The notes: generated by a model from the letters alone, not told the origin. DNA of 64,000 nucleotides from Gari tellinella (GCA_922989275.2 OV277864.1:43523550-43587549), one strand, 5' to 3'. Shown: positions 43,627 through 54,357, numbered from the stretch's first letter. Numbers and translations: made by a program.

Positions 43627-45714
43627 TCAAACGCCTTTCTGTTCTGCAGTTGCAAGTCTTTTCGAGATGTTTGTCAACCTCTTATTAACAACATCCTCAA
43701 ACTGTCCTAGCTGATGTAACAATGTCATATATGTTGGAAAGGCTGGTTTGCATACTTTGCACATCCAGACTAGCCCAAAAGAAGGTCCGCGGAATGCCTC
43801 TCTATAGACTCTTCTGGGAATTTGACTGCACGGTCTGCAGTAACGCTTACAACAAAGATGACATGTGACAGTGACTTGCTTTTCTATAAATGGTATCTGA
43901 CACTGCATACACTCTTTGTTGGTTCCCACCGGAAGGTCTTGCTGTATATCTCGGTCACGTGACACGGTGTCTTCTCCAAACACAATGTCTTCGTCAGAGC
44001 TGTTGTAGTCGTTACAACTTTCGTCTGTATCAATCATTTTGTACACGGGTTTATCTTTTTCTTCCAGTCTGGTACTCGATGTTAGGGATGTGGTAGACAT
44101 GCGGTTTCCCTTTATTACATTTTCAATGACGTTGCTGTTTTCAGTATTCTCATTGTCAGCTTTATCGTTATCAGAAATTTGTCTTCTATTTTTAAAGTTA
44201 ATGCTAGAAGCTTGAATTTCAGTATTTTCATTGGTAGCCGATTCCTGTATTCCAGCACCTAATGGGCTTGCTTTGCTTTCTAGTCTTTCATTTGGAGTTG
44301 GTGCACTGTCAGGTTCAATATTAGATAAAGAAGGGTCATATAGGTTCAATGAGTTACCGGATACAGTTTCACTAGCATTACAATTACGTTGACCTTCGAT
44401 TTCTTTAGCCTCCTGGCTTTCCACTTCAACAGAATCAAAGACATAAACAAATTCATTAGTTTTGTCTTCAAAATCTTGTTCCAATGATGCATTCATGAAA
44501 GACCCGTGTTGAGGAACATGTTCTGCACGACATGTTACACTTTCCTCCTCATTTTGAAGTGTTCGAATGTTCTGATTTTGAATAATAATTTCAGAATCTG
44601 AACCAATGTCCTGTTCCTTGTCTGTTACAATTTCAATTTGCGGGTCAATATTTCCTGGGTTGGTGTGCTTGATATTTAATGTTTTATTTGTTTCATTCCC
44701 ATATTGTATATCAGAAAACTCGTAGATTTCTCTCAATGTCCGATCAGTACTTTCGGTCCGGTTCACATCATAATAGTTCCTCTTCATGCTTGGATAAGCA
44801 ACAGTTTGTGATGAAGCCTTGGAATGTCTCAAAGTGTGTTTCAACAATGAATATCGGCAGGTGTAGAAAAGTCCACAAATCTCACAACACTGATACGTTT
44901 CCCTCTTACTAACAGGTAAACTATTATATATCAATTTGGATAACTGTTTTGTAAACTCCTTGCAATGGTAGCCCGCTTTTAGGGTCATATGTTCCATTAA
45001 GTCACTGTGACTGTTAAACTTGGCCAGACATACTTTACACCTGTACTTAGTTTTTCCATTTGCAATGTCTTTAATCTCTTCACCTAGACTTTCAATTCTA
45101 ACATCATCGGCAGCCACCCCCATTTTGGTATACCCGGGTCGGTTCCGATACGGTATATTGTTAATACTTTTAAATCTCGTAGTTGCAGTCTTTATAGACT
45201 GTGCTGCTTCCATTGCCTGTGCTCTATCATCTGTATCTCCATCCTCCAGATGTGACATAATGTGGCGAGTCAGACTGTGGCGGTGATCAAATTTTGAGCC
45301 ACAGATATCACATTTATATTCGCTTCGACTCCATGGTGTAGTGTGTCGTTTAAACTGTGCCGTCCTTTCGGAAGTCTTGACCGCTGGTTTTGATCGAGGT
45401 AACGTTTCAGTGTTGGCAAAGCTGGTGTAAGTATCAGTGGTATTTGCTTGTACATCGTTATTGTCCGAGATGCTCGCTGTCACCTCTTCTGTTGGGTGAT
45501 CATTTAACAGATGTTTTGCCAACAAATATTCTGCGACGAAACTTGAATCACAATGTTTGCACCTGAACAGAGAGAAAGGGCCATGGGCATTCTTATCACC
45601 GATATGTCTGTCTTTTTTATGGCTCCTCATGTGCACTTTCTGGTGTACAAGCTTTTCAAACCTCTTTCCACATAATTTGCACCCGAAAGGTCTAGGAAAA
45701 TGTTGCTTCACTTT
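43627..45714 (-). CDS. Zinc-finger gene B, last coding exon (five C2H2 fingers and a C8 cross-brace)
   Basis: The exon starts after a 3' splice site (CTCTTTCTTTTATAG, ending at 45715) in phase 0 and ends at the stop codon TGA (43627-43629). It is 695 codons, residues 455-1149. Fingers begin C-K-L-C-G-K-R-F, C-K-H-C-D-S-S-F, C-D-I-C-G-S-K-F, C-K-V-C-L-A-K-F (last ligand unusual, H...H-C) and C-E-I-C-G-L-F-Y. A long acidic, Ser/Asn-rich region, probably disordered, follows. Near the C-terminus, C1056-x2-C1059-x12-C1072-x2-C1075-x4-C1080-x2-C1083...W-M-C1106-x2-C1109 is a cross-brace pattern like PHD, FYVE or RING, with Cys where PHD has His. A short helix-like tail ends the protein. It may be a chromatin-associated or nucleic-acid-binding protein (inference). 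Confidence 0.88.
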   Translation of the reverse strand, partial: KVKQHFPRPFGCKLCGKRFEKLVHQKVHMRSHKKDRHIGDKNAHGPFSLFRCKHCDSSFVAEYLLAKHLLNDHPTEEVTASISDNNDVQANTTDTYTSFANTETLPRSKPAVKTSERTAQFKRHTTPWSRSEYKCDICGSKFDHRHSLTRHIMSHLEDGDTDDRAQAMEAAQSIKTATTRFKSINNIPYRNRPGYTKMGVAADDVRIESLGEEIKDIANGKTKYRCKVCLAKFNSHSDLMEHMTLKAGYHCKEFTKQLSKLIYNSLPVSKRETYQCCEICGLFYTCRYSLLKHTLRHSKASSQTVAYPSMKRNYYDVNRTESTDRTLREIYEFSDIQYGNETNKTLNIKHTNPGNIDPQIEIVTDKEQDIGSDSEIIIQNQNIRTLQNEEESVTCRAEHVPQHGSFMNASLEQDFEDKTNEFVYVFDSVEVESQEAKEIEGQRNCNASETVSGNSLNLYDPSLSNIEPDSAPTPNERLESKASPLGAGIQESATNENTEIQASSINFKNRRQISDNDKADNENTENSNVIENVIKGNRMSTTSLTSSTRLEEKDKPVYKMIDTDESCNDYNSSDEDIVFGEDTVSRDRDIQQDLPVGTNKECMQCQIPFIEKQVTVTCHLCCKRYCRPCSQIPRRVYREAFRGPSFGLVWMCKVCKPAFPTYMTLLHQLGQFEDVVNKRLTNISKRLATAEQKGV

Positions 45715-45904
45715 CTATAAAAGAAAGAGCATTCATTGAAACTATATAAGCTAAATGTTATAAAAAGATCCTTTTATTTTGGCATGCCTATCAAGTTTGC
45801 TAATAATCCGAAATTCAAATACTTTACCTATATCGTTACAAGGGTTGGTTTGGTTTGTAAGCGAATACAGTGTTATGGAAATGTCCACTTTGCTTACCTT
45901 TACC

Positions 45905-46147
45905 TGGGCCCGTTTTACAAAACTCGTACGACAAAAACTGTAGTAAGTCAAAAAATTTAAATGCATCTTATTTCTAAATTCTCCATTTAATCCTGTCTTG
46001 TAAAATCCCTTTGGAACTGTCTTTTCAAGACGATTACAAGGAGATTTCACATGACAGGATTAGATGGAGAAATAAATAATAACTGATAATTTTAGAATCT
46101 GACTTACAACCATTTTTGTCGTACGACGTTTCATAAAACGGCCCCCT
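45905..46147. repeat. Foldback MITE, GGGCCCGTTTTA termini
   Basis: The ends are GGGCCCGTTTTACAAAACTCGTACGACAAAAACTG and TTTTTGTCGTACGACGTTTCATAAAACGGCCCC. The central hairpin is TGGAACTGTCTTTTCAAGACGATTACA. Copies are at 46304-46534, 48629-48871, 56272-56515 and inside the tandem units at 38-41 kb. This copy lies in the gene B intron between exons 3 and 4. Confidence 0.8.
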
Positions 46148-46303
46148 AGAGTCTTGTATATGTTCATCTTAACTCAAATAACCATTTTACACATATTATC
46201 GTCTGCTTATTTTTTGTTGTTTAATTTTACTATTAAAATTTGATTTTTTATGCGTTTTTAATTTAGGAAACATTGATAACAGTGTCAAGCAGTTGGGATC
46301 CTG

Positions 46304-46534
46304 GGCCCGTTTCATAAAACTTCGTACGATGGACAAAAACGATAAAAAGTCAAAACTTCAAAATATACATGTATTTAATTTCTTATTTCTCTATCTCACC
46401 CTGTCTTGTGACATCTCTTTGGAATCGTCTTGAAAAGACGATTCCGAAGAGATTCACAATACAGGATGAGAATGAGACTTTTATAATCTGATTTACGACA
46501 ACGTTTGTCGTACGAAGCTTTATGAAACGGCCCC
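46304..46534. repeat. Foldback MITE, GGGCCCGTTTCATAAAAC termini, nested in a hairpin
   Basis: The ends are GGGCCCGTTTCATAAAACTTCGTACG and CGTACGAAGCTTTATGAAACGGCCCC, with hairpin TCTTTGGAATCGTCTTGAAAAGACGATTCCGAAGA. It interrupts a GACGCC-type hairpin: GTCAAGCAGTTGGGATC lies left of it and GATCTGATCTGAACTGTTTGC lies right. Confidence 0.78.
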
Positions 46535-46659
46535 AGATCTGATCTGAACTGTTTGCATATGTAAGTAGTATACAGCTTGAAAGCGAACGGGTTAATAAAC
46601 AGAACACATGCATACACATGTACATCAATGTAACATTTTTTTTTAAAACAAACCCTTAC

Positions 46660-46957
46660 CAGGAGTAGTTCCGCCTTTTTGTTTCCGCTTTTTGCAAGTG
46701 TCATCAGATCAGTGTTGTGCCCCTTGACCACGTGACATTTCAGAAAGCGGACTCTGGGAAACGATTTGTTGCAGAGGGGGCATCGGAACTTGGAGTTTGC
46801 GTGGGTGTGTCTGTGTATGTCGAGAGAGTTCTTCGTTTTGAACGTGCGTAAACACTCGGCACATTGGTACAGCCGTTCGTTCGCTTTATTCAAGATAGGA
46901 GCATTGGTGTTGCAGTTAAGAGCGTGGACTCTTAGTTTGTCGCGGAGATAGAAAATA
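46660..46957 (-). CDS. Zinc-finger gene B, coding exon 3
   Basis: The exon runs from a 3' splice site (TTGTTCTTTTCAG) to a donor GTAAGG (46659-46654). It is 298 nt, phase 2 in and phase 0 out, the same as gene A exon 3. It completes the C-P-V-C-K-R-I-F...H-A-L-N-C finger (Cys as last ligand) and encodes C-A-E-C-L-R-T-F...H-R-H-T-H and C-P-L-C-N-K-S-F...H-V-V-K-G-H, then D-L-M-T-L-A-K-S-G-N-K-K-A-E-L-L-L. The last two fingers and the tail align with gene A without gaps in the finger cores. Confidence 0.87.
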
Positions 46958-47076
46958 CTGAAAAGAACAAACATAGTTTTCTTGTTTTATCACAATGTTG
47001 ACTCTTTCACTACCAAGTGGGAACATCACCCGTGCTTGTTTATTCAAATACTGTTACATTTGAATGTCAAACATAT

Positions 47077-47270
47077 TTAATCCATTACACCATAGTATCT
47101 TTGTTTGTAATTTTAATGACAGGCGATCACTTAAAGCAGGCTGAAAGCTACCATCTGCTAGGATATGGGAAATATTTCATAATTATATATCATATGCATG
47201 GCTCATAAAGTTTAACTGTTTTAGGCGTAATAAAAGGCGTAAGATGTTTATTTATGGATAAATGGGTTAA
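47077..47270. mobile_element. MITE, TTAACCCATTAC family, hairpin deleted
   Basis: The ends TTAATCCATTACACCATAG and GGATAAATGGGTTAA and most internal blocks are present. GCAGGCTGAAAG joins directly to CTACCATCTGCTAGGATATGG, so about 60 bp of hairpin found in the copy at 24686 is absent. It lies in the gene B intron between exons 2 and 3. Confidence 0.75.
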
Positions 47271-47540
47271 ACCTGATAAGTATCATTGTTTTTTTTTTTG
47301 GGGGGGGGGGTTATATGCCAAATGCAGAACAAGTGTCGCGTTACCTCACATGCTCATTTGCGTCAATAAGTACAACATGGATGATGCAGTTTTTGACATT
47401 GACTTTTGACTTGAAACTGCAACGTGTTTGCGTTCATGTCAGTTATAGACTAATAAACTGCTTGCAATTATGATCAAATATATTGTCCTTCCTTCTTTGT
47501 TCTTTACCCCAGCGTATCGCTGGAGGGCCCTGCGATGACG

Positions 47541-47580
47541 TGAGATGATGATGATGATGATGATGCTGATGATGATTAAC
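47541..47580. repeat. GAT trinucleotide microsatellite
   Basis: A run of GATGATGATGATGATGATG with one GCT interruption, followed by GATTAAC. It is intronic in gene B. Confidence 0.9.
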
Positions 47581-47610
47581 ATTCTCTCAAATGATAAAAC
47601 ATTAGTAGAC

Positions 47611-47976
47611 CAAGATCAGATAGTTCCTGAAGGAGTTGTCTGATCAGAGTATGCACTATTTTCTTACATGATCTGTCCGACATGCATCTGACAAAAGAAA
47701 TGCAGAAAGTTCCTCTATAGTCTAGACGTTCTTCTTCTTTTGGTCCTGTAATACGCTTCCAAATGTATTGAAGAATTCCATTTCACAATTCCCCTGCTGA
47801 ATATTAAAAAATAACACTACCCACTATGAACCTTTTATTGTCAAACTAATACGGGAGTACTGAGGAAACTTTCCCCCAAGAAATAGTTCAGGCTCATGTC
47901 AGACAGACACTGTAAGTAAACAGTGCAGACTCTGATCAGACAGCTCCTTCAAAAACTGTCTGATCTGGGTCTACAC
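47611..47976. repeat. Two GCTCC hairpins (CAGATAGTTCC and CAGACAGCTCC)
   Basis: At about 47607-47660 (ACCAAGATCAGATAGTTCC/TGAAGGAGTTGTCTGATCAGAGT) and 47919-47978 (AACAGTGCAGACTCTGATCAGACAGCTCC/...CTGTCTGATCTGGGTCTACACT) short hairpins resemble the GTGTAGACCCTGGTCAGAGAGCTCC hairpin of the tandem units. Confidence 0.65.
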
Positions 47977-48031
47977 TCTATACTGTATTCAAAAGCGTCA
48001 ATATACCTATACGTATGGTTATATGGTCGCG

Positions 48032-48265
48032 TAGCTCAATATCCCATAGCCCGTTTCTAGTTTTAAGACACGTGATCACTTAATGCAGGTTGAGAGTAAA
48101 GCAAAATTCTGCTTTAATTTGAGTCTGCTATAAGCTACTACATGTATTTATACTAGAATATAGAAAATATTTATGTTGCACATACATTACTGCATAAAAT
48201 AGAACTATTGTCTTCAGTGCTTAAATACGTAAAAAGGCGTAGATCTATCTAACTTTTGATAAAAT
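48032..48265. mobile_element. MITE, TTAACCCATTAC family, eroded
   Basis: The internal order CCCATAGCCCGTTTCTAG, AATGCAGGTTGAGAGTAAAGC/TTCTGCTTTAATTTGAGTCTGC, AGAATATAGAAAATATTT, ACTGCATAAAATAG is that of the family. The hairpin tip is short and both termini are degraded. Confidence 0.6.
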
Positions 48266-48298
48266 GTTGACTGTGATATCCAATCAGCAGTGACTTAC

Positions 48299-48563
48299 CG
48301 TTTGCAAACGGGACATGGGTGTCTTTTACGGGGTTCCCCTTTTACATGCCCGTGAACTGATTTCATATGGGTAGTGCAAGTACGGCGATGGGCGAATGCA
48401 CTACCGCACAGAGAGCATTGGAACGGCTTTGGTGCACAGTGTGTCTCTTTGTGGCTACGTAAGCTATTTTCGTCTTGAAACAGGAGCCCACAAATGTCAC
48501 AAGAAAGTCGAATAGTATTAGGGTCAGCAATAACTGGTGCCCTAGCTGTCTGGCGATCACTTC
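48299..48563 (-). CDS. Zinc-finger gene B, coding exon 2
   Basis: The exon runs from a 3' splice site (ATCTTTTTTCCCTATAG, ending at 48564) to a donor GTAAGT (48298-48293). It is 265 nt, phase 1 in and phase 2 out. It encodes C-D-I-C-G-L-L-F...H-K-E-T-H and C-S-L-C-G-S-A-F...H-M-K-S-V-H fingers, then a basic R-K-R-H-P-C-P-V-C-K that is finished in exon 3. Gene A exon 2 has the same layout. Confidence 0.87.
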
Positions 48564-48628
48564 CTATAGGGAAAAAAGATGTACATGTATTTTCATACGA
48601 ACGAACGTCAAGTACTGATACGGCACCT

Positions 48629-48871
48629 GGGGTCGGTTTCATAAAACTTCGTACGACAAGAACGGTCGTAAGTCAAAACTTTAAAATACGTTTTATTTCT
48701 GATATCTCTATTTAATACTGTCTTGTGACATCTCTTTGGAATCGTCTTTTCAAGACGATTCCAAAGAGATGTCACATGACAGGATTAGAATGGAGAGATA
48801 AATAATAATTGAGACTTTTATAATCTGAATTAGACATTTGTCGTATACGACGTTTATGAAACGGGCCCCTG
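48629..48871. repeat. Foldback MITE, GGGTCGGTTTCATAAAAC termini
   Basis: The ends are GGGTCGGTTTCATAAAACTTCGTACGACAAGAACGGTCG and GTATACGACGTTTATGAAACGGGCCCC. The hairpin TGTGACATCTCTTTGGAATCGTCTTTTCAAGACGATTCCAAAGAGATGTCACA is perfect. It lies in the first gene B coding intron. Confidence 0.82.
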
Positions 48872-49689
48872 GAACTCTAAATAGACAAATCTTGTTTCCT
48901 ATCAAGTCTGGTCCGTTTTGACTTTTTGCAATTGATTTTTACAATATATTTTAGAATGGCCTGATGAGGATCTACACTGTTTTAAACTTTTATTTAGAAA
49001 AGTTTACTCCTCACATGCACACTGTAAATGACGAGTATATTCGTGGCTAAGGTTGATTTGTTAACGTCCGTTTCTGCCATCTTTGGGCTTATTTGACGCA
49101 ACAGAGAGATGGGAGTGGATACAGAAGCCCTACCATTGTTACCGTCCTACCTTGTCCCGATTCTGGGGCTTAGTTTACTTGACTGGGGTTATCCCCTCTG
49201 TCAATAACTAAAAGGAAGGCATGTCGGTGGTTTTTGTTCCCATGCCCTGCTTTGCAACGAACTGATGAATTGTTGAATTCAGAGCTATATATAAGTTTTT
49301 ACGTAATAGAGTATATTTTTTAACCCCGGATGTTTTATTGAATTAGGTACATGTATTTACACATTTATATTCGGTATTAGTTCAAGAAATAATTGGGTAT
49401 TGTTCATAATCTAATTAGGCATTCAGAAATTTCTTTAGCTTTTGTTACCCTTAGTTTGTTTAATAATACTAGTAGCCTTTTTTATAAATTTAATTGGGTA
49501 AATACAAAATGAATACCCACAAAAAGAAACTCATCTATAGCTCTGATTTCTACTGTTGGGAGTGCCGTGCTATTTGTGTGTGGTATATATTGTAGTACTA
49601 TATTTCTTATTTCGATTACAACGCCAACAACATCAGTTTCTTGTTGATTTAACTCTGCATGTAAAAGAACCAGGGGAATCTATCAAAAA

Positions 49690-50590
49690 TTAGTAGGGCA
49701 TCGTCCGGTTTCCTGGTGGAATCTATCATTTCTTTATTGAAATACTGGTTTAAATTGCTCAAAACGGATAATATTATTTTACAAACTATGTATAAATTGG
49801 CTTTGGAAGAATGTTCGAATGGAAGAAAAAGTTTGTTGTCTAGTGTGAAAGAATTATTATGCCGGAACGGATTTGCATATGCATGGAATCAACAATATTT
49901 ATTGAATGAAAAGACTTTCATTAATATATTCAAACAACGCTTAATTGATACTTTTTACCAAAGTTGGTATTTAGACAAAGATAAAAGTGAAGTATTACAG
50001 TTATATAGTAATGTTAAAGAGGTTTTTGGTTACGAAACATACTTAGATATAATTATTGCCATTTTATTTAAGGAATTATATTTGTAAAATTAGACTCTCT
50101 GCGCATTCTATGCATATACAAACCGGTCGTTCTGGAAGAAATAGAATCCCAATGGCTGAGAGATACTTTGTGTATTGCAGAAGTACAGAAATAGAAGATG
50201 AATACCATTTTATCATTAAATGTCCATGTTTTTTAGACTTCAGAAAGAAATATACGTATAAAGAAATACATGTATTACTATGTTAGACCCAGCATGTTTA
50301 AATTTGTAGAAATGCTCAAAACTGACGATTATAACATTTTATTCAATCTTGCTAAATATCTTAAAGCTGCTTTCTCTTTTCGTTGTAACTTGACTCATAA
50401 CACGTAATTCACCCTCTATTTGCTTAGCACTACTTAATTTAACGCGACTGTTTCATTGTTATATCTTTACATATGATATGATTATATCATATGTTTTAGA
50501 TTTTATTACATGTATATATGATGATGTAATATGTACAAGTCAATAAAATATATGTTCTGTTCTGTTCTGATCTTATTAACGACCTATCAC
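49690..50590 (+). pseudogene. 5'-truncated LINE, ORF2 C-terminus, frameshifted
   Basis: The frame from about 49716 encodes the region after the reverse transcriptase (W-N-Q-Q-Y...F-K-Q-R-L-I-D-T-F-Y-Q-S-W-Y). After a frameshift near 50060 the next frame carries G-R-N-R-I-P-M-A-E-R-Y-F-V-Y-C...D-E-Y-H-F-I-I-K-C-P, the zinc-binding end also seen in the full LINE (C-I-L-C...D-E-F-H-Y-L-L-T-C). The 3' end is AATAAAATATATGTTCTGTTCTGTTCTG, an AATAAA signal with a TTCTG-type repeat tail. It lies in the first coding intron of gene B, antisense to it. It is related to, but not a copy of, the element at 29 kb. Confidence 0.8.
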
Positions 50591-51069
50591 CAGTTACATT
50601 GATATTCTCGACATTTGTCCCCATATTGTTGATTAAAGTGTGACAAACAGTGTATAGTGAGTGAGTGAGTTGTGTTTTACAGCACTGCGAGCCTGCGACT
50701 GATTTAGCGCCGATGAATAGTAAGATGAGATAATGATGAGGGATTATATTCAATTTCAGGAAGGTGATTTTGGCTAATCCAATTTGCTACGAAGCTGCGC
50801 CTGGGATCAGGACAACCGACCTACCATCTTTTTCTAAGCAGATGGGATCATAAATCTGCACTATGAGCCCCAGAACCACTGCAGAAACAATGCAGATTCT
50901 AATTAGAAACAAATAGATCTATACAGTAAAAGGATGCATATAAATCATATTCTAGCTACGAGTCAATCAAGATAATTTCTAGAGCTGTAGATCTGCAAAG
51001 CAAACGTATGAGCATGTATAACATTGATGTTTGGTTTATATTTACGTACCACACACCGCATTAACATAC

Positions 51070-51868
51070 CTTGAGTTAAACCATGGCCATGTTTGGCGGA
51101 AACAGCGATTATTTGAGATGAAGCATTTGCCATCATAATTGGCGTGGGCGTTCCAGGCGGTGTTAGCACGGTTGGCGGTACATGTGACACAGGTACTGGC
51201 AATCCTGTTGATGACGTCACTGATGTCTCTGTTGACGCCACAACGGATATGCTCTGTGAAGCATTTAATTGCGGATCAATGTCCGTCAGAGGACGGACCA
51301 AAGACTTGCTGTCGGCAGAATCGGTGTTTCCTGTTGTTGCGGCTTCAGAAACAGATTGTTCACCAGGGCATGTGCCATGTGATTTCATTGGAACAATTAT
51401 GTTGGAAGGTGCTGCTTGTGAGGCTGAAGTTGATGTGTTCGATTTTATTAAAGCCATTAGCTGTTGATACTCTGTCTCTTTGACCCTCTCCCACTGTATC
51501 TGCCATTCCTCCATTGTTTTATGCGGATTAGGCATAACCTCGTGCAACTTTTTTATGAGATCGATTGTAAATTGCGTTGTTTCTGACCATGGATCCCCTG
51601 GTTTCAGAACTCGTTGATAATCTAGCGGATACACGGACATATAGTAACCATTGCCTTCCGTGAAAAAATCGACCGGAAGTGACTTTTTGACTTGTGGATG
51701 AGCACGAGCGGTGTGAGACTTCAGGCAGTGGATTCGAGCGTGTGTGACATCATTCTGACACCAAGGGCAGATCACTGAAAGGCGACGGTGGAAATATTGG
51801 CCGAGGTGAAGTTTTAAGTCTCTTTTCTTCTCGAACTTGGATGGGCACAGCCAGCAATCAAATGACAT
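51070..51868 (-). CDS. Zinc-finger gene B, coding exon 1
   Basis: The start is ATG at 51868 (GACACAATGT), with a 3' splice site TTACTTTTCAG ending 5 nt upstream, as in gene A. Fingers are at C5, C8, H21, H27 and C34, C37, H52, H57. They are followed by the conserved D-F-F-T-E-G-N-G-Y-Y and the H-K-T-M-E-E-W segment. A Ser/Thr-rich linker and V-P-V-S-H-V-P-P-T-V-L-T-P-P precede the donor GTATGT (51069-51064), phase 1. The Thr/Gln/His tract of gene A is absent, making this exon 799 nt against 1447. Exons 1-4 add to 3450 nt, 1149 residues plus stop, with all phases compatible. Confidence 0.88.
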
Positions 51869-51911
51869 TGTGTCTGAAAAGTAAAAGAATTAGATCTCAT
51901 CTTGATTCTAC

Positions 51912-52042
51912 CAGGACCCAATGTTATAAAACTTTTTAGTTTTGCCTGAGTTCGTTCTCAAGTATTTGGTTGATCAGATTTGAACTTTCGCTCAAATCTG
52001 ATCAATCAAATGCTTGAGAACAATCTTAGACTCGACTCCAGA
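51912..52042. repeat. Foldback, TTATAAAAC family
   Basis: The inner arms CTCAAGTATTTGGTTGATCAGATTTGAAC/...CTCAAATCTGATCAATCAAATGCTTGAG are clear. The right outer arm is replaced by GACTCGACTCCAGATAATGAGAG. It lies just upstream of gene B coding exon 1, in the presumed intron before it. Confidence 0.65.
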
Positions 52043-53410
52043 TAATGAGAGTACTGTATTTCCAAAGCCAAACATCCTCTATGGGTTGACTACTCAATAG
52101 AATAGTCTCTTCAAACCCTATCATGACTCCATGTACTCATTAGAAATCTGTTTCACACGATTCTGTAATAATGACCGGGTCGTAGGTGCCGCAACTAGGT
52201 TTTTAAGCCCAATATGTATGTGTTGCATGGTCATATTTTTATTGAAAGTGCTGATTAATTGCTGTATCCTCTACTCTGGTAGTTACGGACAGCCCGGTAA
52301 ATTCGGACTCTTTACCAATTAAACAAAATGGAAGATATCCTCTCGCTTCTGCATGCAAGAATGATTGACTGTTTTAAAGAATTTGACAGATTGATCATCC
52401 ATTATCGTAAACATGTGCAATACAAAGTTTTCGTCACTTACACCTTTGTCTTGAAAAAAATACTTCCACACATTTTTTATTCTCTGACATTCTCCTGTAA
52501 TAGTTGCAAACATTTCCTCACGAGCCACCAACTGTTAGATTTTTACCTTTTACTTAAAAGGACCGTTATTTCAGAGAAGAAACATCTTAATTCACGTTTT
52601 TATGCCATACTATTTTTTTTTTAAATTCTATCATCTTTGAGTTATTTATGTAATTCTCCTAAATACTAATCGTTTCTGGTTGTTGTACAAGTGAAAATGA
52701 CTTTATAGTTTTGTTGTTGTTTTTTAAATAAAGAAAAGCGAGACTTAAAGCAAGGTTAAGGTTAACCAAGATAATATAGATTTCTACAAACCCTTTGACT
52801 TCTGATCACGACTTTACAAGGTTTTGCAAACAGTTTGGATCCAGATCAGACGCCGCGTTTCGCTGTTACTGTTTGACGATCGTGTTATGGTTCCGTTATT
52901 TAAACTGGCTTTAAAATCAAAATTAAAAAGAAATAAAAATAATTACATGCCACAACTGTTGTGAGCGCAGGCGATGGGACCGACTGTTGCAGGCGGCAGA
53001 ACACAAATGAGAAATCTACATCACAATTGAACTAAGTGGGTCTTTACATGTATCGTCTTACACAACACTGGTTCACGTACAGTCAAACTTTGGTTAAAAA
53101 ACCATTCACACTTATCCTGTGGTAATAACGTCTGCTTCGAAATTGTCGTCTGCAAAATTTGTTAAATCTTGATTTATACATTTTTAAGTTAAGAATCCTA
53201 AAGACAAGTGTCAAACAATCAATAAATTCGCGACCAGCTGGCAAAGGGTTAAAATTGATTTGACAAAGGCAGATACAAGGCTTATCAAGTAAAGCAGAAG
53301 CTCCCATATGAGATTTTTGCTTAATTTATCAACGTATTAAGCAGTCACGCGCCCAAAAGGAGCTCCGTAAACTGATTCTTCAAAGAATAGCCATTCAGCA
53401 CAAATTAATT
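52043..53410. other. No supported gene; hairpin halves
   Basis: A half GACGCC hairpin (GCAAACAGTTTGGATCCAGATCAGACGCCGCGTTTCGC, 52827-52865) and a TCGTCTGC word pair (53126-53155) mark eroded MITEs. A minus-strand frame at 52319-52531 is discussed under the rejected items. Confidence 0.4.
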
Positions 53411-53771
53411 CAGTCGAAACTCGATACTTCGAACCTCGCGTTAGTTCGAACATACCGGTATTTCAAAGTTAAAACGTGGCTTAGCCACGTTAATACTTTG
53501 AAATACGGGTATATTCGACTTAAGCGATATCGCACTTCAACTTATGAAATACAGTAAAACCTTTCTATAACGGCCACTAAAACGAGGGCTAATTGATTGT
53601 ATAATGACACCTAAAGGAGCTTTCTGTTTTACTGTCACCATGCTTTAAGCAGTCACCTGTCGAAAACACCTAATACATTATCACACTTCAGTGGTTGTTA
53701 TAGAGAGGTTTTAAATTTTATTGTACTGGTTATATCAATTAAAGCGAGTTCGAAGTATCGAGTTAAGACTG
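53411..53771. mobile_element. MITE, CAGTCGAAACTCGATACTTC termini, split by another MITE
   Basis: The left end CAGTCGAAACTCGATACTTCGAACC and the right end GAAGTATCGAGTTAAGACTG belong together, with centre TTAAAACGTGGCTTAGCCACGTTAA. TA follows the right end. The element at 53552-53725 is inserted in it. Confidence 0.7.
53552..53725. mobile_element. MITE of the CAGTAGAACCCCTCT family, nested
   Basis: The left end is CAGTAAAACCTTTCTATAACGGCCACTAA and the right end GTGGTTGTTATAGAGAGGTTTTAA. The hairpin has lost its left half (CACCTAAAGGAGCTTTCTGTTTTACTGTCACCATGCTTTAAGC remains). Confidence 0.65.
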
Positions 53772-54357
53772 TATAAACATATCTACCTTTTATCATTTGA
53801 ACGTGGGAACCAGTACATAAAACATTTAGCAAACAATACGGGTTAAGACCTGATTCACCGCAGTTGATCCTTGGCTGCAATCCACTGTTTGAAACTGATT
53901 TCTGATATTTTTGTAAATACAGTTTAACCCTCTATTACGACCACATAAAAGAATACTAATTAATAGAGTTGATCTCTTCATTGACATGGCGCCGTCTGCT
54001 TTTAAACAATTGTCCTCTATTATTATTTCATAAACTTTAATTTGACTAAATGTAAATAATATCGTACGCTCCTATATATATAATGAATGTCAAACAGTTT
54101 CAATTTACTGTCATCTAGATTTTTGTATACCAATGCATGACCCACATTCGCACTTGGCCAAGCTTATAATGGGGCAAACATTCTTACCAAGTTTCATTAA
54201 GATCCAATAAGATATGTAGTCACTAAAGTGTTAACGAACGAATTGTGACCGGACATACGGACGGACATTCGGACGCCGGACGAAAGGCAATCCTAAAAAT
54301 GGGTGTCTGGCACTGCCTGCTTAATTTTTCAATCCTTGGGCGACTAAAGCTGACTTT

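Noticed and set aside
52319..52531. Minus-strand frame of 70 residues as a terminal exon
   Set aside because: The composition is plausible (M-F-A-T-I-T-G-E-C...), but a stop lies close upstream and no convincing splice acceptor or known motif was seen. It remains possible but unsupported.
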